This document shows, piece after piece, positions 55,116 to 63,299 of a DNA stretch of 64,000 nt (positions within the stretch are counted from its first letter, which is position 1; each line of letters begins with the position of its first letter). Source of the stretch: Acidobacteriaceae bacterium (lineage in GTDB: Bacteria; Acidobacteriota; Terriglobia; Terriglobales; Acidobacteriaceae). The stretch covers positions 1 to 64,000 of the forward strand of contig CAHJWL010000009.1 in assembly GCA_903642235.1 (NCBI GenBank). Reading direction: 5' to 3'. The notes under the pieces were generated by a model. That model was not told the origin of the DNA and did not search any database. It saw only the letters and a program-made list of their open reading frames with translations. Made by a program: the position numbers and the translations under genes.

Positions 55116-56294
55116 ATGAGCGAACAAACGCTAACCGAGACGGCGGCGCCGGCCCCAGGCCACGCTTTGAAGTACACACGCAATAATCCCTTCCATGCCA
55201 CGGTGCTGGTGAACGATCTGCTGACCGGCGCGGGCTCGGAGAAGGAGACGCGCCACATCGAGTTGTCGCTCGACGACGGCATGCAGTACACGCCGGGCGA
55301 CGCGGTCGGGATCATTCCGGAGAACCGCCGGGACGCTGTGGATGAGGTACTGGCTGCGCTGAAGTACACGGGGTCGGAGCGTGTGCTTGATCACTACAAA
55401 GTTGAGATTGACCTGGAGGAGGCGCTGCGGACGCGGCTGGCCATCGGCAAGCTGACGCGCGGCAGTGTGACGCAGTTCGGCAAGCTGGCGCCCGGTCACG
55501 CCGGGTTGAAGGATCTGGTTGGACCGGACAACAAGGCACGTGCGGAGGAGTACTGCTGGGGCCGTGAGTTTGTGGATCTCGCGACGGATTTCCCCGGCGT
55601 GGTCACACAGCCGCAGCAGCTCTTCAACGTGCTCTCCCGCCTGACGCCGCGGATGTATTCGATCGCGTCGAGCCAGGCGCTGCACGCAGACAACGTGCAG
55701 ACGACGGTGCGCGTGGTGCGCTACGAGTCGCATGGGCGCGAGCGGCAGGGTCTGGCGAGCGGACATATGGGCGACCGGGCGCCGGTGGGCGCAACCTTCC
55801 CGATCTTTCTGCACGCGAATGCGGCGTTCCGGCTGCCCGAGGATTCAACGACTCCGGTCATCATGATCGGGCCGGGAACAGGGATCGCACCGTTCCGGGC
55901 GTTTCTTGAAGAACGCCAGGCAACAGGACAGACGGGGGATAACTGGTTGATCTTCGGGGAGCAGCGGCGCGCGCTGGACTTTCTTTACCAGGACCAATTT
56001 GAGGCTATGCACCGGGATGGTCTGCTGGCGCGCCTTGATACTGCCTTCTCACGCGACCAGGCAAAGAAGATCTATGTGCAGGACCGGATCGCGGAGAATG
56101 CGGCCGAACTGTATGCATGGCTGGAGCGTGGCGCATACTTCTATGTTTGCGGCGATGCGAGCCGGATGGCGAAAGATGTGGAACTGGCGCTGCTCGACGC
56201 GATCGCGCAGGGGTCAAACGGGACGCTCGAGCATGCGAATGAGTATCTGGCGGAGATGAAGAAGGCGAAGCGGTACCAGCGCGACGTGTACTAG
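55116..56294 (+). CDS. CysJ-like sulfite reductase flavoprotein, FAD/NADPH part only
   Basis: 392 residues covering the FAD and NADPH domains of the sulfite reductase alpha subunit (CysJ), which passes electrons from NADPH via FAD and FMN. RMYSIASS at 179-186 binds FAD, GPGTGIAPF at 252-260 and KIYVQDR at 318-324 with CGD at 345-347 bind NADPH, and the end RYQRDVY matches CysJ exactly. The N-terminal flavodoxin/FMN domain (about 200 residues) is absent, so an electron acceptor other than its own FMN is needed. No hemoprotein CysI gene is near. It could serve another reductase. Confidence 0.88.
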   Translation: MSEQTLTETAAPAPGHALKYTRNNPFHATVLVNDLLTGAGSEKETRHIELSLDDGMQYTPGDAVGIIPENRRDAVDEVLAALKYTGSERVLDHYKVEIDLEEALRTRLAIGKLTRGSVTQFGKLAPGHAGLKDLVGPDNKARAEEYCWGREFVDLATDFPGVVTQPQQLFNVLSRLTPRMYSIASSQALHADNVQTTVRVVRYESHGRERQGLASGHMGDRAPVGATFPIFLHANAAFRLPEDSTTPVIMIGPGTGIAPFRAFLEERQATGQTGDNWLIFGEQRRALDFLYQDQFEAMHRDGLLARLDTAFSRDQAKKIYVQDRIAENAAELYAWLERGAYFYVCGDASRMAKDVELALLDAIAQGSNGTLEHANEYLAEMKKAKRYQRDVY

Positions 56295-56322
56295 ACCAAG
56301 GATGGGTCAAGAGAGAGACAGA

Positions 56323-56342
56323 GGCCGCCGGTCAGGGCGGCC
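56323..56342. terminator. Hairpin between convergent genes
   Basis: 7-bp GC stem (GGCCGCC at 56323-56329 with GGCGGCC at 56336-56342), 6-base loop, between the flavoprotein and DUF6526 stops. There is no T-run, so it is a weak call. Confidence 0.35.
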
Positions 56343-56367
56343 CCCTCTCGTCCGACAAGAGTAGGCA

Positions 56368-56805
56368 TCAGACGCGGTGAACGTCTGGCCGCCAGGCGGA
56401 GATCGCTTGCTTGATCTGCTTTGGCGTGAGGTTTTCACGCAGCGTTCTGTCGAGCAGGGTGGAAAGCTCGGAGTCCGGCGCAAAACGCAGGGCGATGAGG
56501 CTGGGGAGAGGAAGAGTCCGCGAGGCGGCGAGCTGCGAGGGAGAGAGAAGTGTCTGATAGCGGAGCTGCTCTTCAAGGCGAATGATCCGGTCCTGCACGC
56601 GGAGGGGGTTCGTGCGGGCTCTCAGGCTGCTGACGACGAGCGCCGCGGAGACGATAACAAGCCAGAGACGAAGCGGAAGACCCGGGCCATGGCTGACAAA
56701 GGCCCAAATAATCGCGACAAGTACATTCAGAACGAGGATCAGAATAGAAGGATGATGAAGTGAATCGACCCGGGCGTGATTCTTGAGAGTCTGTGACTGC
56801 GGCAT
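56368..56805 (-). CDS. DUF6526 family membrane protein
   Basis: 145 residues with two central helices (about 22-38 and 46-62) and conserved flanks: NHARVDSLHHPS before the helices and VQDRIIRLEEQLR, LPSLIALRFAPDSEL and IKQAISAWRPDVHRV after them. These match, from memory, the uncharacterised DUF6526 family common in acidobacteria and Bacteroidota. Function unknown. ATG 56805 with AAGGA 8 bases upstream. It is divergent from nfo, 75 bases apart. Confidence 0.82.
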   Translation of the reverse strand: MPQSQTLKNHARVDSLHHPSILILVLNVLVAIIWAFVSHGPGLPLRLWLVIVSAALVVSSLRARTNPLRVQDRIIRLEEQLRYQTLLSPSQLAASRTLPLPSLIALRFAPDSELSTLLDRTLRENLTPKQIKQAISAWRPDVHRV

Positions 56806-56880
56806 GCGGAAGATCCTTTCAGGGCTGCGCTGATCTTACGCGTGAGGCTGCGCAGGCTGACCGTGCGATAGCCTGAAGAG

Positions 56881-57747
56881 ATGGACGCGACAGAGAAGCG
56901 CATCGGCGTGCACCTGGGGACAGCGGGCGGCTGCTGGACGGCGGTTGAACGGGCGGTCGAGGCTGGGGCGAATACGTTTCAGATCTTCAGTTCGAGCCCG
57001 CGCACGTGGAGAGCGGCGCCGGTGAAGCCGGAGGATGCGGCAACGATGCGGTCGCTGCGGGCAGAGCATGGTGTGAGCCCGCTGGTGATCCATGCAAGTT
57101 ATCTGATCAATCTCTGCTCACAGACCGAGAGTGTGCGGGCGAATGCCACGACGGCATTTCGCGGCGAGGTGGAGCGAGCGCTGGCGTGGGGGGCGGAGTT
57201 TCTGGTGCTGCATCCGGGGAGCTGGAAGGGACTGACGCGCGATGAAGGGTTACTGCTGGCGGCACGAGGTATCGAGCGGGCGGTGGACGGTCTGGATCTG
57301 ACGGCAGGCGGGCTGCGGGTGTTGGTGGAGAACACAGCGGGCGCGGAGTTTTCTCTTGGCGGGTCGCTCGAACAGGTGGCGGAGCTGGTGGAACGGCTGC
57401 AGGCGTGTGTGCCGGTGGGTGTGTGCCTGGACACCTGCCATCTGCATGTGAAGGGGTATGACATCGTCTCCGACGACGGCTGGATGGCGACGGCGAAGCT
57501 GATCGAGGAGACAGTTGGGTTCGACGCCGTGAAGGTGTGGCACTGCAACGACGCGAAGGCGGCGATGGGTTCGAAGCTGGACCGGCACGAGCATATTGGC
57601 GAGGGGACCGTTGGCGCGGCGGCGTTCCGGCGGCTGCTGCGCGACGCAAGATTCGCGCATGCGGCGTTTGTGGCGGAGACTCCGGTCGACACCCCGGGAG
57701 ATGAGGCGCGGAACGTGAGCGCGCTGCGGGCGCTCGCGGCGGGGTAG
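56881..57747 (+). CDS. nfo: Endonuclease IV (AP endonuclease)
   Basis: Zinc-dependent apurinic/apyrimidinic endonuclease for base excision repair, 288 residues in a TIM barrel. The metal-ligand set can be followed in order: VIHASY, VLHPGS, VENTAG (Glu), CLDTCHLH (Asp and His), VWHCND (His), DRHEHIGEG (Asp, His) and FVAETP (Glu), matching the nine zinc ligands of E. coli Nfo. Upstream, GVHLGTAGG opens the barrel. ATG 56881. The next gene, leuS, begins 47 bases on. Confidence 0.95.
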   Translation: MDATEKRIGVHLGTAGGCWTAVERAVEAGANTFQIFSSSPRTWRAAPVKPEDAATMRSLRAEHGVSPLVIHASYLINLCSQTESVRANATTAFRGEVERALAWGAEFLVLHPGSWKGLTRDEGLLLAARGIERAVDGLDLTAGGLRVLVENTAGAEFSLGGSLEQVAELVERLQACVPVGVCLDTCHLHVKGYDIVSDDGWMATAKLIEETVGFDAVKVWHCNDAKAAMGSKLDRHEHIGEGTVGAAAFRRLLRDARFAHAAFVAETPVDTPGDEARNVSALRALAAG

Positions 57748-57794
57748 AAGGCCGCGCCGCAGGCCGGACCGGAGGTCTTTACAATTGAGCAGAT

Positions 57795-60404
57795 ATGCAA
57801 CGGATTGACGACCAGCAGACGACAGAGCCGCAGCGCTACACGCCGGCGGAGATTGAGCCGCGATGGCAGGCGCGATGGGATGCGGATCCGTCGCTGTATG
57901 CAGCGGAGCCGATCGACTCGGGGAAGCCGAAGTATTACTGCCTCGAGATGCTGCCGTACCCGAGCGGGCAGCTGCACATCGGCCACGTTCGCAACTATGC
58001 GATTGGCGATGCGCTGGCGCGCTATATGTGGATGCGCGGGCACAATGTGCTGCACCCGATGGGATGGGACGCGTTTGGGCTGCCGGCGGAAAATGCTGCT
58101 CTCAAAAACAAGACGCCACCGCGCGCGTGGACGCTGGCAAACATCGCTGCAATGCGCAAGCAGATGCAGCGGCTTGGGCTGAGTTATGACTGGACGAGTG
58201 CACATTCGCCCGAGGTGACGACGTGTCTGCCGGACTACTACCGGTGGAATCAATGGTTTTTTCTAAAGATGTTTGCGGGTGGGCTTGCCTATCGGAAGAA
58301 GAGCAAGGTGAACTGGTGCCCGCAGTGCCAGACGGTGCTCGCGAACGAGCAGGTGATCAGTGGAGTTTGCTGGCGGCATGACGACCAGACGGTGGAGCAG
58401 CGGGATCTGACACAGTGGTTTTTTCGCATCACGCGCTATGCTGATGAGCTTCTGCGCGGGCTGGACACGATGGAGGGCTGGCCGGAGAAGGTTCGCACGA
58501 TGCAGGCGAACTGGATCGGCCGCAGCGAAGGCACGTTTGTGGACTTCGACGTGTACCAATGCACGAATGCGTTGAAGATCATGGTGTTCACGACGCGGGT
58601 AGATACGATCTTTGGGGCGACCTCGATTCAACTGGCGCCGGAGCACCCGATCGTGGCGCATTGGGCAGGCTTTGACGAGGCGCTGGCGGCCGAGGTTGAG
58701 GCGATGGTGGCCGAGCAGAAGGCGGCCAAGGAGGCCGGCGACATTAGCGGCATCGCAAAGCGCGGCGTGGCGACGGGCCGCTCGGCAGTCAACCCGTTCA
58801 ACGGGGAGCAGGTGCCGATCTGGGTGGCGAATTACATTCTGGCGGACTACGGCACCGGCGCGATTATGAGTGTGCCGGCGCATGATGAGCGCGACTTCGA
58901 GTTTGCAACCAAGTACGGCCTGGAGATTCGCCGGGTCATTGCCGAAAACGTTGACGAGACACCGGAAGCCCTCGAGCTGCCGTACACGGGCGAGGCGGAG
59001 GCGGTGCTGATTGAGTCCGGTGAGTGGACGGGCGAGAGCTGCCTGGAGGCGCAGGAGAAGATGGCGGCGTTTGCCGAGCGGGGAGGATTTGGACGCGCCA
59101 CGGTTACATATCGCTTGAAGGACTGGGGTGTGAGCCGGCAGCGCTACTGGGGCACACCGATTCCGATGGTGTACTGCGAGCGTGGACATGACGGCCGTGA
59201 GCCGGGTGATCCGCGGGTCGAGCCGGGCGGCGTGGTTGCACTGCCGGAGAGTGCCTTGCCGGTGCTGCTGCCAGAGCAGGTGGAGATTACGCAGCAGGGC
59301 GGGTCGCCGCTTTCGCGGGTTGACAGCTTTCTGCATACGACGTGCCCGGTCTGCGGCGGACCCGCGCTGCGCGAGACCGATACGATGGACACCTTTGTCG
59401 ATTCGAGCTGGTACTTCTACCGGTACACGGATGCAAAGAACGATCGTGCGCCGTTCGACGCGGCAAAGGCGAAGTACTGGTTTCCGATCGACCAGTACAT
59501 CGGCGGTGTGGAGCACGCGATTCTGCACCTGATCTACTCGCGCTTCTGGACGCGGGTGATGCGCGACATTCAGCAGGCGGATGGGTCGGGACTGGTCGAG
59601 AACAGCGAGCCGGCAGAGCGGCTGTTTACGCAGGGCATGGTGATTAAGGACGGCGCGAAGATGTCGAAGTCCAAGGGGAATGTGGTCAGCCCGGACCTGA
59701 TGATTGAGCGCTACGGCGCCGATGCGACGCGTATGTATGCGTTGTTCGCGGCGCCGCCGGATCGTGATCTTGAGTGGCAGGAGGACGGCGTTGCCGGAGT
59801 GAGCCGGTTCTTGAGCAAGGTGTACCGACTGGTGATGAAGTTCGCACCGGCGCTTCGCGAACAGCAGCACCAAGAGGCTGTGTCAGGCACGCAGAGTGCG
59901 GACGACCAGGTGCTGCTGCGAAAGCTGCATCAAACAGTCGGCAAGATCACTCAGGACTTTAGCGGGCGATGGCACTTCAATACCTGCGTGTCTTCCATCA
60001 TGATTCTGGTGAATGAGATCGCGGCGCACGAGGCAGCGATCGACGCCGGCAGAGTGCGTCTGGCAACGATGACCGAGGTCCTGCGCGGTCTGGTGCTGCT
60101 CTTGGCTCCGTTTGCGCCCTTCCTGGCAGCGGAGTTGTGGGAGGCCATGGGCTATGAGGGCGCGGTGTTCCGCGCAGGATGGCCGGTGGCGGATGCGGAG
60201 CTCGCAAGGGAGCAGTCGCTTGCAGTGCCTGTGCAAGTGAATGGCAAGCTGGTGCTCGTCATCTCCGTCCCGGCAGAGAGCGATAAAGAGACGATCAAGG
60301 CAGCGGCGATGGCAGAAGAAAAGGTGCGCGCACGGCTGGAGGGTAAGGTGTTGGCGAAGACGGTGGTCGTCAAGGGCAAGCTCGTGAACTTCGTGGTGCG
60401 CTAG
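57795..60404 (+). CDS. leuS: Leucyl-tRNA synthetase
   Basis: Class I synthetase charging tRNA-Leu, 869 residues, the usual bacterial length. HIGH motif in LHIGHVRNYAIGDA near residue 60, editing (CP1) domain around 230-420 with the NPFNGEQVPIW element, and KMSKSKGN near 620. The C-terminal anticodon-binding and beta-grasp parts end with TVVVKGKLVNFVVR. ATG 57795. The stop TAG at 60402-60404 overlaps the GTG start of the next gene by one base, so the two are translationally coupled. In E. coli lptE and holA follow leuS; here they do not. Confidence 0.96.
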   Translation: MQRIDDQQTTEPQRYTPAEIEPRWQARWDADPSLYAAEPIDSGKPKYYCLEMLPYPSGQLHIGHVRNYAIGDALARYMWMRGHNVLHPMGWDAFGLPAENAALKNKTPPRAWTLANIAAMRKQMQRLGLSYDWTSAHSPEVTTCLPDYYRWNQWFFLKMFAGGLAYRKKSKVNWCPQCQTVLANEQVISGVCWRHDDQTVEQRDLTQWFFRITRYADELLRGLDTMEGWPEKVRTMQANWIGRSEGTFVDFDVYQCTNALKIMVFTTRVDTIFGATSIQLAPEHPIVAHWAGFDEALAAEVEAMVAEQKAAKEAGDISGIAKRGVATGRSAVNPFNGEQVPIWVANYILADYGTGAIMSVPAHDERDFEFATKYGLEIRRVIAENVDETPEALELPYTGEAEAVLIESGEWTGESCLEAQEKMAAFAERGGFGRATVTYRLKDWGVSRQRYWGTPIPMVYCERGHDGREPGDPRVEPGGVVALPESALPVLLPEQVEITQQGGSPLSRVDSFLHTTCPVCGGPALRETDTMDTFVDSSWYFYRYTDAKNDRAPFDAAKAKYWFPIDQYIGGVEHAILHLIYSRFWTRVMRDIQQADGSGLVENSEPAERLFTQGMVIKDGAKMSKSKGNVVSPDLMIERYGADATRMYALFAAPPDRDLEWQEDGVAGVSRFLSKVYRLVMKFAPALREQQHQEAVSGTQSADDQVLLRKLHQTVGKITQDFSGRWHFNTCVSSIMILVNEIAAHEAAIDAGRVRLATMTEVLRGLVLLLAPFAPFLAAELWEAMGYEGAVFRAGWPVADAELAREQSLAVPVQVNGKLVLVISVPAESDKETIKAAAMAEEKVRARLEGKVLAKTVVVKGKLVNFVVR

Positions 60405-61408
60405 TGGACGAATGGCCGAAGCACGGTCTGGAGCAGGAGCCGACCGGCCGCAGCAGAAGCACGCCGCTGCGTGGCACGCAATCCTTTGTGCGCGTGATGC
60501 AGTGGTGCTGGCAGCACCCGAGTGTGACGGCGCTGGAGGTGCTGTGGCGATGGATCTTCGGCTCGTTTGCGTTGTGGATTCTTGGCACGCAGGGCTTGAA
60601 GATTGTCTCGGATGTACTGGGCGGCAAGCGGGATCTGAACAGTCTTGTGACGCGGCTGGGCCTTGACCAGCTGAGCCTGACAGATCCGACAGGTGCGGCG
60701 AGCAGGCTGGCAACAGACCTGGGTCTGCTGCTTCCGCCTCTGCTGCAGACCGCTGCCTGGGCGGCTCCTCTTCTGCTGGCAGTGTGGCTGCTGATCTCGA
60801 CCATCGGGCGATCGCTGGTGCTGCGGCGCGTGGACCGAACCATACGGATTCGGCCGTGGACGCTGGGTGTTCTGCAGCTTGTGCGGGTTCTCGCGCTGGG
60901 GACGAGTCTTCTGATCTGGTTCGCCCTGGTGCGGTGGGCCGGTGGGACCGCGATCTCGGCGCCGCTCGCGGCAGGCGGCCAACCACAGCTGGTGGAATAC
61001 TTCTCCCTCGTGATTGTCGGAACGCTGTCACTGTTCTCGCTCTGGGCGATTGGGAGCTGGGCCTTCTCCCTTGCGCCGTTGATCGCGATGCGCCGCGGTC
61101 TCGGTGTTGTGGACAGCTTGCGAGCCTCGGTCGATCGCGGGCCGATCCGGCTGAAGCTGGTGGAGATTAATCTCGTCATGGGCATTATCAAGATCGCCCT
61201 CATCGTGCTGGCGATGGTGTTCTCGGCATGTCCGCTGCCGTTCCAGACGGTGATCACGTCAGACTTCCTGGTGAACTGGAGCCTGGGGGTCGCTGTGTTG
61301 TACCTGCTGGCATCAGACTTCTTCCACGTGGCGCGGCTGGTTGCGTATCTGGAGCTATGGTCTGTCTATGCTGAATCAGAAGGCAGTGCGGGCGCGTCTT
61401 CCGGCTAG
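60404..61408 (+). CDS. Polytopic membrane protein, hypothetical
   Basis: 334 residues, GTG start overlapping the leuS stop by one base (TAGTG). About six hydrophobic helices (near 50-66, 110-128, 150-168, 195-215, 250-272 and 290-310) and a short polar N-terminus; the block RLKLVEINLVMGIIKI between helices is charged. No family recognised. The tight coupling suggests a conserved leuS-linked membrane gene, as seen in other acidobacteria by recollection only. Confidence 0.7.
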   Translation: MDEWPKHGLEQEPTGRSRSTPLRGTQSFVRVMQWCWQHPSVTALEVLWRWIFGSFALWILGTQGLKIVSDVLGGKRDLNSLVTRLGLDQLSLTDPTGAASRLATDLGLLLPPLLQTAAWAAPLLLAVWLLISTIGRSLVLRRVDRTIRIRPWTLGVLQLVRVLALGTSLLIWFALVRWAGGTAISAPLAAGGQPQLVEYFSLVIVGTLSLFSLWAIGSWAFSLAPLIAMRRGLGVVDSLRASVDRGPIRLKLVEINLVMGIIKIALIVLAMVFSACPLPFQTVITSDFLVNWSLGVAVLYLLASDFFHVARLVAYLELWSVYAESEGSAGASSG

Positions 61409-61480
61409 TGTCTCGTCCTCTCTCTGGACAATTTGTATTCCCAGCTGTGACACTGAGTTACTTCTCTGAGGGAGCAAGCC

Positions 61481-61651
61481 ATGTCATTCGGAATCTATGC
61501 GGTCGGGTACCTCGTTCTTATCGCCGGTGTTCTCTATCTCGCGCACGTGATGCGCATTCCCGAGAACTACATCATTGCGATCGGGGTCATTCTTCTTGGT
61601 CTGGGAATCGTGTCAGCGGTGCAGAACACGCGGCGCAAGGATCCGAACTAA
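61481..61651 (+). CDS. 56-residue two-helix membrane protein
   Basis: Gene read directly: ATG 61481, TAA at 61649-61651, product of 56 residues. Two hydrophobic helices (about 3-24 and 31-47) with a short loop MRIPENY, ending in a polar RRKDPN tail. The ribosome site GAGGGAG (61468-61474) is 6 bases ahead of the ATG, which makes this start convincing. It fills most of the gap between the leuS-linked membrane gene and guaA. Function unknown. Confidence 0.75.
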   Translation: MSFGIYAVGYLVLIAGVLYLAHVMRIPENYIIAIGVILLGLGIVSAVQNTRRKDPN

Positions 61652-61692
61652 GCTGCAGGCGAGGTGTGCGGCGGCTTGGATACACTGAGGAT

Positions 61693-63255
61693 GTGCCTAC
61701 CTCTACGATCGTCATTCTGGACTTCGGGTCACAGTACACGCAGCTGATTGCCCGTCGCATACGGGAGTTCAACGTCTTCTCTGTCGTGCTTCCCTGCACA
61801 GTCGGGCTCGATCAGGTGCGGGCGCTCGCGCCTGCGGGAATCATACTTTCGGGCGGACCGAGCTCGGTGTATGACGCGGATGCGCCGGCCGCGGACACGG
61901 AGGTGCTGGAGCTGAACATTCCTGTTCTTGGCATCTGCTACGGTCTGCAGTTCATGGTGCATCACCTCGGCGGGACAGTGGAGTCTGCGGCGCGGCGCGA
62001 GTACGGGCATGCACAGGTGGAGATCGTCCGAGAGACGAAGCTGTTTCGCGGTCTCGAAGGCGAGCTCGATGTGTGGATGTCGCATGGTGATGAAGCGAAG
62101 ATTCTTCCGGAGGGCTTTGTGCTCACGGCACAGACGCCCAACGCGCTTGCAGGCATTGCAAACGAAGAGCGGAGGATGTGGGCCGTGCAGTTCCACCCTG
62201 AGGTTGCGCACACGCGTCAGGGAACGGAGCTGCTGAAGAACTTTGCGCTCGACATCTGTGCGGCAGAGCCCAACTGGACGCCGGAGCACTTCATTCAGGC
62301 CACGATCGAGCGGGTGCGCGCGCAGGTCGGCGAGACGGGGCATGCGATCTGCGGACTCTCTGGCGGTGTGGACTCGAGCGTTGCAGCGGTGCTCGTGGCG
62401 CGTGCGATCGGCAATCGCCTGACATGCATCTTTGTGAACAATGGCGTGCTGCGAAAGAACGAGTTTGCGAAGGTGCAGCGCACGATGCGCGAGTCGCTGG
62501 GGCTGACTGTGGTCGCTGTCGATGCAGGGGAACGGTTCCTTGCGAAGCTGTCCGGAATCACGGATCCGGAGCAGAAGCGGAAGGTGATTGGCAACGAGTT
62601 TATCGCGGTGTTCGACGATGAAGCGCGAGCGATTTTTGAGGCTGAAAAGAGCGCCGGAGAGGAGATCGCATGGCTGGTGCAGGGAACGCTCTACCCGGAT
62701 GTGATTGAGTCAAGCAGCGTGCACGGACCGTCGCACACGATCAAGAGCCACCATAATGTGGGCGGGCTGCCGGCGGATATGAAGCTGAAGCTGATCGAGC
62801 CGCTGCGGGATCTGTTCAAGGATGAGGTGCGGCGGATCGGCCGCGACCTTGGTATGCCGGCCGAGATCATCGAGCGGCAGCCATTTCCCGGGCCGGGGCT
62901 GGCGGTGCGCATACTGGGTGAGGTAACGGCTGAACGCGTCGCCATGCTGCAGGAGGCGGACGCGATCGTGGTGGAGGAGATCAAGGCAGCAGGGCTATAC
63001 AGCAGGGTGTGGCAGAGCTTTGCCGTGCTCCTGCCGGTGAAGTCCGTAGGCGTGATGGGCGATCAACGGACGTACGCGAACGCATGCGCGATCCGCGCGG
63101 TGGAGAGCGAGGATGGCATGACGGCGGACTGGGCGGCGCTGCCGGAGGCTGTGCTGCGCCGCATCTCCAGCCGCATCGTGGGTGAGGTGCGAGGGATCAA
63201 CCGGGTGGTGTACGACATTACGTCAAAGCCGCCAGGAACGATCGAGTGGGAGTGA
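61693..63255 (+). CDS. guaA: GMP synthase (glutamine-hydrolysing)
   Basis: Converts XMP to GMP with glutamine, 520 residues from GTG 61693 (GAGG 2-5 bases before; an in-frame ORF to 61408 is non-coding). N-terminal amidotransferase: nucleophile Cys82 in GICYGLQ, with the His/Glu pair in FHPEV. Then the ATP-pyrophosphatase P-loop SGGVDSS, and the C-terminal dimerisation domain with QPFPGPGLAVRILGE and ending KPPGTIEWE. Complete and standard. It follows the 56-aa gene at 41 bases. Confidence 0.96.
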   Translation: MPTSTIVILDFGSQYTQLIARRIREFNVFSVVLPCTVGLDQVRALAPAGIILSGGPSSVYDADAPAADTEVLELNIPVLGICYGLQFMVHHLGGTVESAARREYGHAQVEIVRETKLFRGLEGELDVWMSHGDEAKILPEGFVLTAQTPNALAGIANEERRMWAVQFHPEVAHTRQGTELLKNFALDICAAEPNWTPEHFIQATIERVRAQVGETGHAICGLSGGVDSSVAAVLVARAIGNRLTCIFVNNGVLRKNEFAKVQRTMRESLGLTVVAVDAGERFLAKLSGITDPEQKRKVIGNEFIAVFDDEARAIFEAEKSAGEEIAWLVQGTLYPDVIESSSVHGPSHTIKSHHNVGGLPADMKLKLIEPLRDLFKDEVRRIGRDLGMPAEIIERQPFPGPGLAVRILGEVTAERVAMLQEADAIVVEEIKAAGLYSRVWQSFAVLLPVKSVGVMGDQRTYANACAIRAVESEDGMTADWAALPEAVLRRISSRIVGEVRGINRVVYDITSKPPGTIEWE

Positions 63256-63299
63256 GCCTGCGGGTCGCGGCGAGGTGGCTGCGGCGCAATCAGCAACCG

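Noticed and set aside
58263-59873. 536-residue minus-strand frame inside leuS
   Set aside because: His/Arg-rich noise antisense to a standard leuS.
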